NCBI GenBank assembly: GCA_903813345.2
Contig: CAIIXF020000025.1
Span: 62,001 to 126,000, forward strand
Direction of reading: 5' to 3'
Length of the DNA: 64,000 bases
Origin: Owenia fusiformis
Lineage: Eukaryota; Annelida; Polychaeta; Sabellida; Oweniidae
In this document: in pieces, positions 11,510 to 23,259 of the stretch
Position numbering within the stretch: the stretch's first letter is position 1
Layout: each line of letters opens with the position of its first letter
Notes under the pieces: model-generated
Seen by the model: only the letters and a program-made list of their open reading frames with translations
Told to the model about the DNA's origin: nothing
Databases searched by the model: none
Made by a program: the position numbers and the translations under genes

Positions 11510-12273
11510 GCAACAAAACCTTTCTTTTATTTTTCTGACTTTGCCACTTAGATAGATGGTGATTAAGGGAATTATCAAATCACTGGAACTTTGTATTTTG
11601 ACTGATTTATTCAGTAATACCATAGACTATTGTTTTTTCACAAGATTCTCCTCCGGAGGTATAAGTTTCTTCCTTTCTTGAGACTCAAATATAACGTCTA
11701 CACGTCTATATGTTTTCAATGTATTGGGTTCATTGAGAGTATATAGTTTCAAGAACTACAAAATAAAAAAAACAAAACCTTTTTTTATTTTTCTGACTTT
11801 GCCACTTAGATAGATGGTGACCAAGGGAATTGCCAAGTCACTGGACCTTTGTATCTTTACTGATTTATCAAGTAACACCATATAATGTTGTTTTTTCATA
11901 ACATTCTTCTCCGGGGGTATGATAAGTTGTGCCCTTTCTTGAGACTCCAATATGACATCTACCCGTCTGTATGTTTTCAATGTATTGGGTTCATTGAGAG
12001 TATATAGTTTCAAGAACTACAAAATAAAAAAAACAAAACCTTTTTTTATTTTTCTGACTTTGCCACTTAGATAGATGGTGACCAAGGGAATTGCCAAGTC
12101 ACTGGACCTTTGTATCTTTACTGATTTATCAAGTAACACCATATAATGTTGTTTTTTCATAACATTCTTCTCCGGGGGTATGATAAGTTGTGCCCTTTCT
12201 TGAGACTCCAATATGACATCTACCCGTCTGTATGTTTTCAATGTATTGGGTTCATTGAGAGTATATAGTTTCA
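11510..12273 (-). repeat. Tandem array of a 261-bp unit (cassette B)
   Basis: Units 11752-12012 and 12013-12273 look identical base for base. A third, clearly diverged unit precedes them (about 11510-11751). Each unit holds one cassette B exon on the minus strand, preceded by a pyrimidine-rich tract and 'ttttgtag', a good 3' splice-site consensus. Zero visible divergence between two units beside a diverged third points to a very recent unequal exchange or a gene-conversion event. An assembly duplication is the alternative. Confidence 0.85.
11756..12013 (-). pseudogene. Exon-like cassette B, tandem copy 1
   Basis: The open minus-strand frame includes YTLNEPNTLKTYRRVDVILE, then AQLIIPPEKNVMKKQHYMVL and SGKVRKIKK. 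It follows a tattttgtag acceptor, so the exon would start FLKLYTLNE. I know no family with this sequence. The alternating hydrophobic and charged pattern suggests beta structure. Because the frame stays open in several copies, a functional parent gene may exist. Confidence 0.45.
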
Positions 12274-12274
12274 A
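12017..12274 (-). pseudogene. Exon-like cassette B, tandem copy 2
   Basis: Encodes exactly the same 85 residues as the neighbouring copy at 11756-12013. It has the same acceptor consensus upstream and shares the 261-bp period. Function unknown. Confidence 0.45.
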
Positions 12275-12589
12275 GAACTACAAAATAAAAAATATAGCAA
12301 TAAATATTAAACTCAACAAAGCACAGGATGAACAATATCATACCTAAAGCAAGATGGCCACTAATAAGGAATGAAACTTCTTACATATAAAATGTGTAAA
12401 AATTGAAGTATATATTTGAAGATTTCTGAATTATTTTAAAATAATGTGGTGAAGTTGATTATTAACTACTGGCAACTAATTCATCTTTGAATTAATTTTT
12501 ATTTTCAAAGTGATAAGAACATGTTTAGTTTGAGCAAAGTGTAAGGATCACAATAAAATAATGCAGTGGCATTAAACAATAAAATGGAA

Positions 12590-12925
12590 GCAACAAAATC
12601 TTTTTTTTATTTTTCTGACTTTGCCACTTAGATCGATGGTGATTAAGGGAATTGTCAAATCACTGGAACTTTGTATCTTGACTGATTTATTCAGTAATAC
12701 CATAGAATATTGTTTTTTCACAACATTCTCCTCCGGAGGTATAAGTTTCTTCCTTTCTTGAGACTCCAATATAACGTCTACATGTCTATATGTTTTCAAT
12801 GTATTGGGTTCATTGAGAGTATATAGTATATATATTGTATTTTCACAAAATTCTTCTCTGGAGGTATAAGTTTTTGAAGAGGTATTTTCTCCCTTATTTA
12901 AGGATCTCTGTCTTTCCAATGTCAC
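12590..12925 (-). pseudogene. Cassettes A and B fused in one open frame
   Basis: A 117-residue minus-strand frame begins in cassette-A sequence (MTLERQRSLNKGENTSSKTY, a different frame from the VTDGDSENG reading). It runs into cassette B (LNEPNTLKTYRHVDVILESQ, then ENVVKKQYSMVLLNKSVKIQ). The join lies in the 'ttcttctctggaggtataag' text that the 320-bp array also carries. It is probably a junction made by recombination between repeats, not a natural exon. Confidence 0.4.
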
Positions 12926-14085
12926 AAGACCAAAATTTCGATATTACTCCATTCTCACTGTCTCCATCTGTGACTTCTACTTCCACTCTGTTTTCTAATA
13001 TTTTTTTCTGAAATAAAAAACAAAACACAAAATGAACACAATCACACGCTTGAACTAGACATTAAGATTGCAAGCAATCTTACGGAGGCCCTGTAGGCTT
13101 TTCTGACAAGTTGAAACTTTGTATCTTGACTGATTTATTCAGTAATACCATTGAATATTGTATTTTCACAAAATTCTTCTCCGGAGGTATAAGTTTTTGA
13201 AGAGGTATTTTCTCCCTTATTTAAGGATCTCTGTCTTTCCAATGTCACAAGACCAAAATTTTGATATTACTCCATTCTCACTGTCTCCATCTGTGACTTC
13301 TACTTCCACTCTGTTTTCTAATATTTTTTTCTGAAATAAAAAACAAAACACAAAATGAACACAATCACACCCTTGAACTAGACATTAAGATTGCAAGCAA
13401 TCTTACGGAGGCCCTGTAGGCTTTTCTGACAAGTTGAAACTTTGTATCTTGACTGATTTATTCAGTAATACCATTGAATATTGTATTTTCACAAAATTCT
13501 TCTCCGGAGGTATAAGTTTTTGAAGAGGTATTTTCTCCCTTATTTAAGGATCTCTGTCTTTCCAATGTCACAAGACCAAAATTTTGATATTACTCCATTC
13601 TCACTGTCTCCATCTGTGACTTCTACTTCCACTCTGTTTTCTAATATTTTTTTTTTCTGAAATAAAAAAACAAAACACAAAATGAACACAATCACACCCT
13701 TGAAATTAAGATTGCAAGCAATCTTACGGAGGCCCTGTAGGCTTTTCTAACAAGTTGAAACTTTGTATCTTGACTGATTTATTCAGTAATACCATTGAAT
13801 ATTGTATTTTCACAAAATTCTTCTCCGGAGGTATAAGTTTTTGAAGAGGTATTTTCTCCCTTATTTAAGGATCTCTGTCTTTCCAATGTCACAAGACCAA
13901 AATTTCGATATTACTCCATTCTCACTGTCTCCATCTGTGACTTCTACTTCCACTCTGTTTTCTAATATTTTTTTCTGAAATAAAAAACAAAACACAAAAT
14001 GAACACAATCACACCCTTGAACTAGACATTAAGATTGCAAGCAATCTTACGGAGGCCCTATAGGCTTTTCTGACAAGTTGAAAGT
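12837..14085 (-). repeat. Tandem array, about four units of roughly 320 bp
   Basis: The landmark 'gtatcttgactgatttattc' recurs at 13121, 13444 and 13764, giving periods of 323 and 320 bp. Each unit has a cassette-A exon on the minus strand (VEVTDGDSENGVISKFWSCD), preceded by an acceptor-like ttatttcag. Each also carries part of cassette B and a self-complementary motif, AAGATTGCAAGCAATCTT. Units differ at only a few positions, so amplification is recent. Confidence 0.85.
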
Positions 14086-14184
14086 CGAAACTAAAGTCAG
14101 ATTTGAGTTCCTAATAACTTGAAGATGGTTTTTATAAGTTCACATGGTGATCTTTTACAATCACTCACTTGTCCATCTGTCTAT

Positions 14185-15240
14185 CCGTGTGTCCGTCTGT
14201 CAACAATAGTGGCACGTTTTAAAACCTCTGTCGATAGGATTCCCGTTTGAAGTTATTTTTATTCAATATCAATACAGAAAACTCCCCTCTAACCTCTGTC
14301 GATAGGATTCCCGTTTGAAGTTATTTTTATTCAATATCAATACAGAAAACTCCCCTCTGACTCCTGGTTCAAAAGCTCACCAATTTTCAAGATGGCCACC
14401 ATTTTTGACCCATTTCCTAGCTTTACAAATTATGTCAGGTGTCCTGCATTGTTAAAATCCATGTCAATGTGAAGAGTAGTTATATGAAATAATTTTGTTA
14501 CAAAAAAATCAGCAAAAATTATATCCGTTTTTTTTTTATTTTCAGCCATTTTAGTTAACATTGATCTGTCCATCTGACTCAAAAAAACACTTTTCCTTCA
14601 ACAATAGTGGCACGTTTTAAAACCTCTGTCGATAGGATTCCTGTTTTAAGTTATTTCTGTTCAACATCAATACAGAAAACTCCTCTATGACTCCTGGTTC
14701 AAAAGCTTGCTTATTTTCAAAATGGTCGCCATTTTTGTCTTACGAAATTCACTCTTGACCCATTTCCTAGCTTTACAATTAATTTTAGGTGTCCTGCATT
14801 GTAAAATGCCATGTCAATGTAAAGAGTAGTTGTTTGAAATAATTTTGTTACAAAAAATCGGCAAAAAATTTTATCCATTTTTTTATTTTCAGCCATTTAG
14901 TTAACATTGATTTGTCTATCTGTCTCTCAGTCAGTCCAAGATAGTGGCAAGTTTAAAAGCCTATGTCTTTCAACACTTGGCTCTTTTTAAATCCTCTGTA
15001 GATAGGATTCCCATTTTAAAATATTTTTGTTCAACATCAATAAAGAAAAAATCCCTGCGACTCCTGCTTCAAAAGCTCGCCTATTTTCAAAATGGCCACC
15101 ATTTTTATCTCTGGAAATTCACTTATGGCCCATTTCCTAGCTTTACAAATAATTTCAGGTGTCCTGCATTGTAAAAAGCCATGTCTTTGTAAAGAGTAGT
15201 TGTATGAAATAATTTCATTACAAAAAAATTGGCAAAAAAT
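14185..15240. repeat. Tandem repeat of about 350-370 bp, three units
   Basis: Units begin near 14200, 14600 and 14945 and share 'gataggattccc', 'catttcctagctttacaa', 'gtgtcctgcattgt' and 'aaagagtagttgt'. Inside the first unit a 69-bp piece is itself duplicated exactly (14221-14289 and 14290-14358). Open frames here (for example 14944-15174) follow the repeat and show no domain. Confidence 0.8.
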
Positions 15241-15249
15241 TAAAAGCAT

Positions 15250-16240
15250 AAAGTTAGTAACATGTATCAATAGAAAGCAAATCAATGCATTCAAAACATC
15301 TTCAAATGTCACTTGACATTGTAATTCATTTATTACTAGAATATAGGACTCTACCTATTTTATATGTCAGTTTTCAATTTAGTACATGTTTCATAATTGA
15401 ATCTAATGTATTCATGCTAAATGTGTTAAATAAAGATAGCTTGAGGGGGTGAGACAAACGATGTCTGATTTGGCTGAAATTTTTTTTGTGCGGTCCCTAC
15501 TAACCATAGATCATAATGTATGAGTAGCAACTTGATCAGAAAAAAAATTCCAAAAATGAAACACCCTATCCAATGCCCATGGTACTAATTTTTAACAATC
15601 ATCTATCCTCTTTTTATCATTTTTTAAATTGTAATATACATGTGGTATAGTTCATTTAAAAGAGCTCTTTGGTCTGTTTTGTAGGGGTTTATCTTATTTG
15701 CATATTTATGATAATATTTATAGTATGTTTTTATGCAGTTTTGTACATTACAGCTGGTATGTGTTGGCCAGGACTAGTGCTATTCCCCACATATTGCAAA
15801 CTCCTATGGCACCATGGTAACCAGATTAGATCTGTCTTTCAACAGGTTGCGGTAAGTAAACACTTTCATTGCTAGAACATGTGTATTATATTTTATTTGT
15901 ACAGTTTTATCACGGTTGTTGTACTATTTATAATAACTGGGGTGCGATATTCACAGGTGAGTGATAATTGCCTATGTGGCATGATTGAGTAGATAATCCA
16001 AGGTAAGTGATATTAGCAGAGATGTAAAGGGTAGGGCCGCTATCCCAGGGGAGGGAAGGCCTTAGGAGAGTCAATTTTCTATTATGTAATAAATATCTTC
16101 AGCTATGAGTTACTTTTGACAAGTTATTTATACAATACATATCAATTCCTTAAATGTTTTATGAAATATGTCTGGAACAATAGAAAGTAACAATGATTGC
16201 ATATTTTCCCCATCAGAAAGGGGGTATTAGACATTGTTTC
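15250..16240. other. No supportable gene
   Basis: AT-rich DNA with short hydrophobic open frames only. The sequence 'aaaaatgaaacaccctat' near 15555 resembles the terminal text of the 40718-41601 foldback, so a degraded end of that family may lie here. Confidence 0.4.
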
Positions 16241-16248
16241 TTTTCATG

Positions 16249-18788
16249 TTAGATCATAGTTTTAAGAGCTAGAACTGGGTCTAAAATAGACTTCTCCCCT
16301 TGTACCCCACATATGGGAATTTCAAGCACCTTTTGATCAAATTGTATTGTTTTTGAATGTCTCACTGTTAACACAGCTTCATATTGAGATTTAAAATTCA
16401 CATCTGACACCAAAAGAGTTTTGTTACTAATTGTTTCCACATTTCTTGGTAACAATGTAGATTTTCTCATGAAAGAAGAAAACGCAACCAGACAAGCTGC
16501 CCAGAAAGCAACGTTACAATTATTTGTAAGGTCAAGACAAGCACAAAGGTTTTGCAAGATCTCTGGCATTATTGCTAGTTTCTGCTTTGGTGGTTGTCCA
16601 TGGCAACGTTTGATACCCCTCATCACTAATTACTCGTCAAAGTTAAGGAGGGGGTTCTCAAATCCTGCTTCAAGATGCATAATCCTTATTATGTTATGGT
16701 ATCCTGGAATGCTACTGGGATTTAACGATCGAGCCAAAAAGGCTGAATATGCAATGATAGTTATTTTTGCAGCTAGTACTGGAGATAATCTAAAATATGC
16801 ACAAAATCGCAGATATGCTAATCGCATTGTTGTATGTCTTTTTAGTGGATTCCGCATAAGCCATCTGTTTGTATCCTTGTGCTTCCTGAACAATACATCT
16901 CCATTCCCTTTGTAGAACTCCTGCAAAAACATATATGTATGTACAGTCAAGTTATTGTACATGTTATACCATCCACTCTCAGGTGAGGCCACATATAAGG
17001 GCATAAGGTTTATCACTTTATCCAATTTAAGAATACATTCTTTTTCAGTTAAACGACTGATAGTATCACTGATTACATTACACTTAGTATTTATATATCT
17101 GGCAGTTATATAGAAATTATGTTCTATGGACACCAGAATAAATGACAGATCCATCGCATAACTGTTACATTCCTACTAGATCCTTTATTTATCTGATGTA
17201 TGGTGGCCTGGTTATCAGTATACACTACAATATGAGTATTTATCCAATGAGAACACCATCGCTCAGCTGATAGTACAACAGTTATTAACTCTTTCTCATT
17301 GATATGGAGGTGTGACAGATTTTGATAATCTGTATCCCAATGTACATAAAACCAATCACCCGCATAATATGCCCCAGCTCCATCAATGCAGAAATCACTT
17401 GTAAAATAATCTTGTGGTTTCATATCTTCAAAAAATGGGACAGCATTGCGTAACTGTTCATACCACTTTATACATTCTTAAATCCCACTTGGGTAGCAAC
17501 ATAATAGAATTTGCTGTGTTTTTTTTTTTTTAAGAATGTATGGTTTTATCAAAAGGAAAGTGCATTATTTTTCTATTGTTTTTAAAGAATGTACACTTGG
17601 CAAGCTATCAAAAACAAGTGAGACATAAATGACCATTGACAGTTTTTGAAAAAAAAATACATGTACCCTTCTATTGTTACTGTGCATTCTTTAGAATAAA
17701 ACAATTTATCAATTTTTGTTGCTATCTACATCATTGATCTTATCTTACTTACAAATATTCTGCTGTATTCAAATGCAATGTTCTGGACTGGACAGTCACC
17801 TGTAGTGCACTGAAGCTAGACTAATTATAGCCCACTCAGTCACTTACATCAACTCACACTCATGAGGTCAATGCAACCAACTCTTTTTGTTGTTACAATT
17901 AATTGGCTATATAACTACATGAACAGTCAACTCAAAAGAGCTCACTCACTTACATGTATCAAACCACTTACCCCTACATGAACACTCAAGACAAAAGAAA
18001 TAAAATTTTCCAGATTAGATCATTGACCATTTACCTGCAATATACTATTTACCTATAATAAGAATGTGTGTGATTTAAGTAAGATAAAGCATTCAAATTC
18101 GATTTGATAAGAAATAATAACCTCAGGCCTTCGGTGTATTATTTCTTATAAAATCTCATTCTTATGCTTTATCCAGTACATAGCACCACTTAATGTCAGC
18201 GCGCACTTTTATTCAGCCGTGTATGATAATGTCTTCCTTTTACTGAATTAAGCGCCGGAGGAATGTTCTTCCCCCGCGAATTACTTTTGCTACCCAGTTT
18301 AGCTTTCCAATTAGCTTCTGCAATTCTAACTTTGTTGCACATTTTTTCCGCTGCCAATTCTCCAAAAGCGCACACAAGACTGCTACCTTGTCTTGTGGTA
18401 AACTCAAAGTTCGATTTGCACTGTTAATTACTACTCCCAGGTATGTGAGCTCCTGGCAAGGGGGTACTATTTTATTCCAGCTAATCATGAATCCTAAATC
18501 CTGAAGTAGGGATAATAGTTCAGTATAGGCTAGCTGACATTCGTCCCTGTTATTAGCTATCACGAGCAAATCATCTAAATACGCCTTAACACAGTAGCCA
18601 CGGCGGCGCATCATCCTTGTTACAGCACTCGACAATCTAGAAAATATGCTTGGTGCCATAGAACTACCAAACATTAATCTACGATTCACTAAATAAGTCG
18701 GCTCTGAATCTCTGGTAAATGTCCATTGTAAACCAGAGACTTCATAGCAAGAGCTGTGAATACCAACACTTCTGACCCTCAGTATCAC
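16249..18788 (-). mobile_element. DIRS-like tyrosine-recombinase retroelement fossil A
   Basis: Treated as a fossil. Parts in minus-strand order are a reverse transcriptase with a YLDDLLV active-site box (about 18240-18788), an RNase H-like part with YTDNQATIHQI (about 17124-17460) and part of a tyrosine recombinase (about 16249-17150). The gag and 5' part of RT are not found. The order RT, RNase H, YR on one strand defines the DIRS order. The element is broken in several places and interrupted by a foreign insertion between RT and RNase H. It looks old. RT and RNase H resemble DIRS1/PAT-type elements more than fossils B and C do. Confidence 0.85.
17473..18240. mobile_element. Insertion within DIRS fossil A, with a stem-loop
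   Basis: The coding parts of fossil A stop at about 18240 and resume near 17473, leaving about 770 bp without retroelement similarity. The insert contains a strong imperfect palindrome at 18083-18174: 'gataaagcattcaaattc' pairs with 'tctcattcttatgctttatc', and 'taagaaataata' pairs with 'tattatttctta'. 'acattctta' and 'taagaatgt' also face each other near 17472 and 17533. It is probably a non-autonomous element or a nested pair, but I could not define its ends exactly. Confidence 0.5.
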
Positions 18789-18906
18789 TATTTAATAATA
18801 TACAAAATGTTTGGTAAAACATAAATGATACTATAAAAAATATAAATGACACACGCTGAGGATGAATAAAATATTCTAAACCTCCCATGTTTTTATATTA
18901 CTGATA

Positions 18907-19042
18907 CCTTGGTCACATTTGCTCCACTTTTCACTACGGCGCCCGGCGGATTGAGTATTTTGTTCAAAATTGAATACTATATTGAGCAAAGCACTCAATC
19001 GGCCGGGTGCCGGCCGATGGATCGGAGCAAATGTGACCAAGG
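18907..19042. mobile_element. Small foldback MITE, about 136 bp
   Basis: It starts ccttggtcacatttgctcc and ends with the inverse ggagcaaatgtgaccaagg, followed by a GC-rich sub-terminal part ('gcccggcggattgag' against 'ctcaatcggccgggtgc'). 'ATA' lies next to both ends, a possible 3-bp target duplication. It sits between DIRS fossils A and B. No coding capacity. Confidence 0.7.
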
Positions 19043-19049
19043 CATAAAG

Positions 19050-19520
19050 CTAAGCTAGGTTGATCCACCCTTCACAAGATACTGACAGTGTACACACTGA
19101 ATTTATTCTACAATATATGAGATATAATTCTGCTACAATATACAAGGTACAAGTACAATACAACACAATGCTGTCTATTCATTACAGTAAATTACTCCCT
19201 TAGTAACATTGTTTCATTTATCTCAATCATGGTTGTTAAATGATCTGCCAACTACATCCCTATGTAGTCAACAGAACCAAATACTTGACCATAATTAATG
19301 ATACAAGGCTTTAGTTTCCTTCATAACTTATAGTGTGGAAAGACAATTTGTTATGTTTTTGTTAAACAAGTTTAAGTTAACAGAATTTAGTGCTGTGCTA
19401 ATTACTAGTGTTGACAGAAACAAAAAACGGTCTTTGTTGAACATGGATTTCATCAGGGTTAATAGCAATTATGTTGTGACATGTGATTATTCATCCTGTT
19501 AACGAAACCACATCTGCTAA
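19050..19520. other. Spacer between DIRS fossils A and B
   Basis: No open frame with a domain. This may include the 3' end of fossil B, but I could not recognise terminal repeats. Confidence 0.4.
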
Positions 19521-19526
19521 CCAAAC

Positions 19527-22500
19527 TTAGATTGTAGAGATTCTGATGTATTTTTTGAAGGCATTACTTTTCCATCTACCCATTTCTCTGATGGGAGCAT
19601 CTGATATGTTACATAATGCAGCATGACTTCAGGCACCTATTCTAAAGGAGTGCGCTTTAAAATATGTTGGATTCAAACCCACAAATTCCAATGCCTTGTT
19701 AAGAATCCTCGTAAAATGTGATCTAGTAATTACTTGACCACTACCCCAAGTAAACAAAGGACCAGGTGAAATTCCACGATATTTTAAATAATTGACCATG
19801 ATAGAAACTGGGCAATAAGATTTGTCAGTGATGGACTGAATTGCCAGGACAAATGGCCGTTCCATAGTGTTGTGCTTGAAATGTGTGATTGTAAGTTCCA
19901 TCTTAAGACCTTGATCCTCTATAAATTTTAGATCATTCCTTTGTAAAATAAGATCCATATTCGGATCATTCTTTGACCTCACTGTTATTTCACCAATTTT
20001 AAGGAAAGCGTGAAATGCCAGCAAGAATATTGATTTAAATAATATGACTTCATGACCATTGTGCAACACTTGAGGAAGGGCATTTATCAGTTTGTGCAGG
20101 ATTGGCATTGACTGATGACTGATCTTTGGCAGCACCAATTAAAATTTTTTGAACCAGAAATTTTTTAAGGGATCATTCAAACCAGAGATTTTATGCATAT
20201 AAGCAATAGCAGACATATATGAGTAAATAGTTGATCCCCGCTAGTTCTTAGTGTTTAGATAAGATACAAACAAACATAATGTATCTTGAGCAATTGGAAG
20301 ATCACCACACAAGTTGAATGTTTGTGTAAACGTAGTAAACATCTCCCAAGTATGTTTGTACGACTTTTGTGTTTTAGTCTCTTGTGCCTTACTTATTAGA
20401 CTTTTTGCATTTTGTGACAATTCTTGAATGTTGAGAGCTGTGGAATTGTTGTCATGAATCTGTTAACATCTGGTTCCAACTCTTTGAACTTCTCTATCTG
20501 TAAGTGCGATAAAAGATCACATGATTTATTGGTTTTGGTTGAGATCCAGTCTGCTTTAAACAATATGTTGTTTGACAAACAGGCTAACACTAACCTTCTC
20601 AGCAGAAACATGAGCCGGCCACTACGGAAATGTTATCGCAGAAGAAAACAATTGATTTGTTGCTTATTTAATTTCCCCACAATTCAGTACTTAGAACAAT
20701 TGGATACAGTTCCATTTCGGCAATATTGAATTTTTTCCATTCATCATTCCACTGACCACTGAACCACTTTTTTCCAAACATTGCTCCAAAGCTCAAAGTT
20801 GATGCTGCATCAGTAAATAATTGCAGACAGTTTGAATTTTGCCACATGTTATTAAGGAATATTGCTTTCCCATTAAAATGCTTTAGAAATCTCAACCACA
20901 TGTCCAGATCCAGCTTGGCACTTTCTGTTATCTTAATATGATGATTAGGATTAGTTTTCCCCAGAGTTAAATTAATTAGCCTCCTAAGAAATGTTCTTCC
21001 AGCAAGTATCACCTTACACGCAAAGTTAAGCAGACCTATCACTGATTGTATCTGAACACATTTGGGTTTCCTACCCTGACTGGCAAGGGTTAGTAATTCA
21101 GAAATCTTTGAAACACATTTGTCTATTTTTGACTGAGGCAATTTTAAAGACATTTCTACTGTTGATATCTGAATACCCACGAAAGACAATGTGTTAGTAG
21201 GAAAAAAGTTTTTTCCTCTGCAATGGGAACTCCAATATCTGAACAAACCTGTAGAAAATTGTCCAAATCAACCTTGCATCGCTCAGTAGATGCCACAAAT
21301 AGAAAGTCATCAAGAATATGAGTTACCCCATAAACCTTCAATTTTGCAAGGGCAATCCATTGTAAAGCAGAACTAAAAACTTCAAACAATCTACAGCTAA
21401 TGCTGAGACCCTTTGGTAAATTCCTATCATAGTAAAACTGGCCATCAAATTTCATGAACAGATATTTGTAACTCTCTGGAGATACTGGTATGCAACGAAA
21501 AGCATTTTTATGTCAGTCTTACTTAAAAAACAACCTTTATCATGAATCCTAACCAAATTAACTGCATCATCTATTGTTGCATATTGGACAGTGCAGTAGT
21601 TATGATCTATCATGTCATTAACTGAATTTCCTTCAGGACATGATAAATGGTGAATTAACTGATATTTATTGAGTTCTTTCTTGGGGACTAGACCCAAGGG
21701 GCTAACACATATTTTGCTAAGTAGATTGGAATCGAGGTCATAAGGGCCTGAAATTCTGTTCTCGTGAGTTTCTTTAAGTAATTTTTCCGTGACTATGTTT
21801 TTGTTATCATTTGCCGATTTTAGGTTAGTAATATTATTGAAATGAGGAAAGTTTACTTCAGACTCATCACAGTAAATGCTGAAACCATTGGAAAAACCTT
21901 TGAACAAGTATTGTCTTGAAATTTCATCGTAGCCTGTCAATTGTTCTAACAAGACCAGCGGATTAATTGGAGTGGCAAGTGGAGCATGATTGTCTATGAA
22001 CTTATTCAACTGAGTTACTACTGGAACCGGATTTTTGGGCTCGAAAAGAACCATTAGACTGCTTATTTGACGCTTTTTGACAGTTCACTGCTCTGTGTTG
22101 ACCATCACATTTTGAGCATTTATTCAGTTGAAATTTACATGGGTCATATGTACATGAGTTGCCATCATTCCAGTTCCAGCAGTACCCCAGTTTGTTACCA
22201 TTATCAAACTTTTAACCTTGCTTTCCAGATTTGTTGAAACTCTGTTTAGCATTGGATGGCTTGTCCTTTTACTACCTGTGGACATTATGAGAGAGTTCAG
22301 AATGTATTTTACCCCAAGGTAGTGAAGGTCGTCTTTCCTTCAATTTTCTGAACTCTTCATCATATTGTAGTCAATTGCCACCATTACGCATTAGTTTGAC
22401 AACAATGTCATTGGATTTCAATAATTCACTAGCCAATTCAAGTTTTCTAGCTGTTAAAATTGTACTATAAATTCTAAACGCATTCTGCCACTCACCAAAT

Positions 22501-23139
22501 GCAAGAGCTTTTTTCGACACAGCTGGGGCAAAATACAATGCCATTTCCCCGTCTTGGTTGTTCGCTATGGATAACTGGTGTCTATCAAATTTGTCATTCT
22601 TGATCAGAATAGCAAAGTCGACATAATCACCATTCCATATTTTTGATTTGATTTTATTGCTAACATGAGTATCAAGGGGAAGGTCAATTTCGACATAGGT
22701 ATCTTGCTCCAACTCACAGTTTCAAGTATATTAGAAGACAATGCGTATTAGTGTCTGCACTAGTGGATGCCACAGCTGGAGATGCCTGATTGTCATTTGG
22801 GTCCTTCGCCATAGATTGATATTTCGCAATAGTGTCCACAATAATGCCCTCTATGTCTGACTTTCGTACAAAATCTGTTGACACTGTAATTGTGTCAGAT
22901 TGGCGGCCAACCTGATCACTGTCCGCCGACGTCATGTTAGGGGTTGCAGGGGTAGATGGGCCAACCTGTAATCTCGCTCTAGATTGGCAGCCAGCCTGAA
23001 CACTGTCAGTTGACGACATGTTAGGGGTTGCAGGTGTAGCTGAGCCAACCTGGGATCTCGCTCTGGTCCCCATCGCTTTTTGCAACTGATGCTTGACCTG
23101 GGCTTCGTGTTGCCCTTTTGCATCTTCTCCCCTTTCCAC
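19527..23139 (-). mobile_element. DIRS-like tyrosine-recombinase retroelement fossil B, nearly full length
   Basis: Treated as a fossil. Minus-strand parts in order are: a gag-like region with a proline/serine-rich N-terminal half (about 22371-23139); a Cys/His cluster of the CxxC-x3-H type (about 22070-22210); reverse transcriptase with an ILDDFLFVA box (about 20990-22054); RNase H-like (about 20400-20990); and a tyrosine recombinase ending with HSFRIGA and an REMGRWKS segment (19527-20140). This is the typical DIRS layout. It is broken at roughly half a dozen points and has no open full-length gene. RT and YR are closest to fossils C and D. Terminal split or inverted repeats were not identified. 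Confidence 0.88.
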
Positions 23140-23259
23140 TCATATTCTGGAAAAAAGTGGAAACAAGTAATGTGTTCTATTAATTTAAAAGTACATTGCG
23201 TATATAAAATGTTAAGCTGAGACAAGGGAATTAAATAATTACTAGTACACAACATATCA

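Noticed and set aside
12837-14085. CRISPR-like array
   Set aside because: The period is about 320 bp, whole units repeat with no unique spacers, and the DNA is eukaryotic.
15669-15875. Possible small membrane protein (68 residues)
   Set aside because: T-rich DNA gives hydrophobic frames by chance. No start context, relatives or splice signals.
16421-16915. 164-residue plus-strand open frame
   Set aside because: Antisense shadow of the recombinase part of DIRS fossil A.
20424-20729. 101-residue plus-strand open frame
   Set aside because: Antisense shadow of the RNase H-like part of DIRS fossil B.
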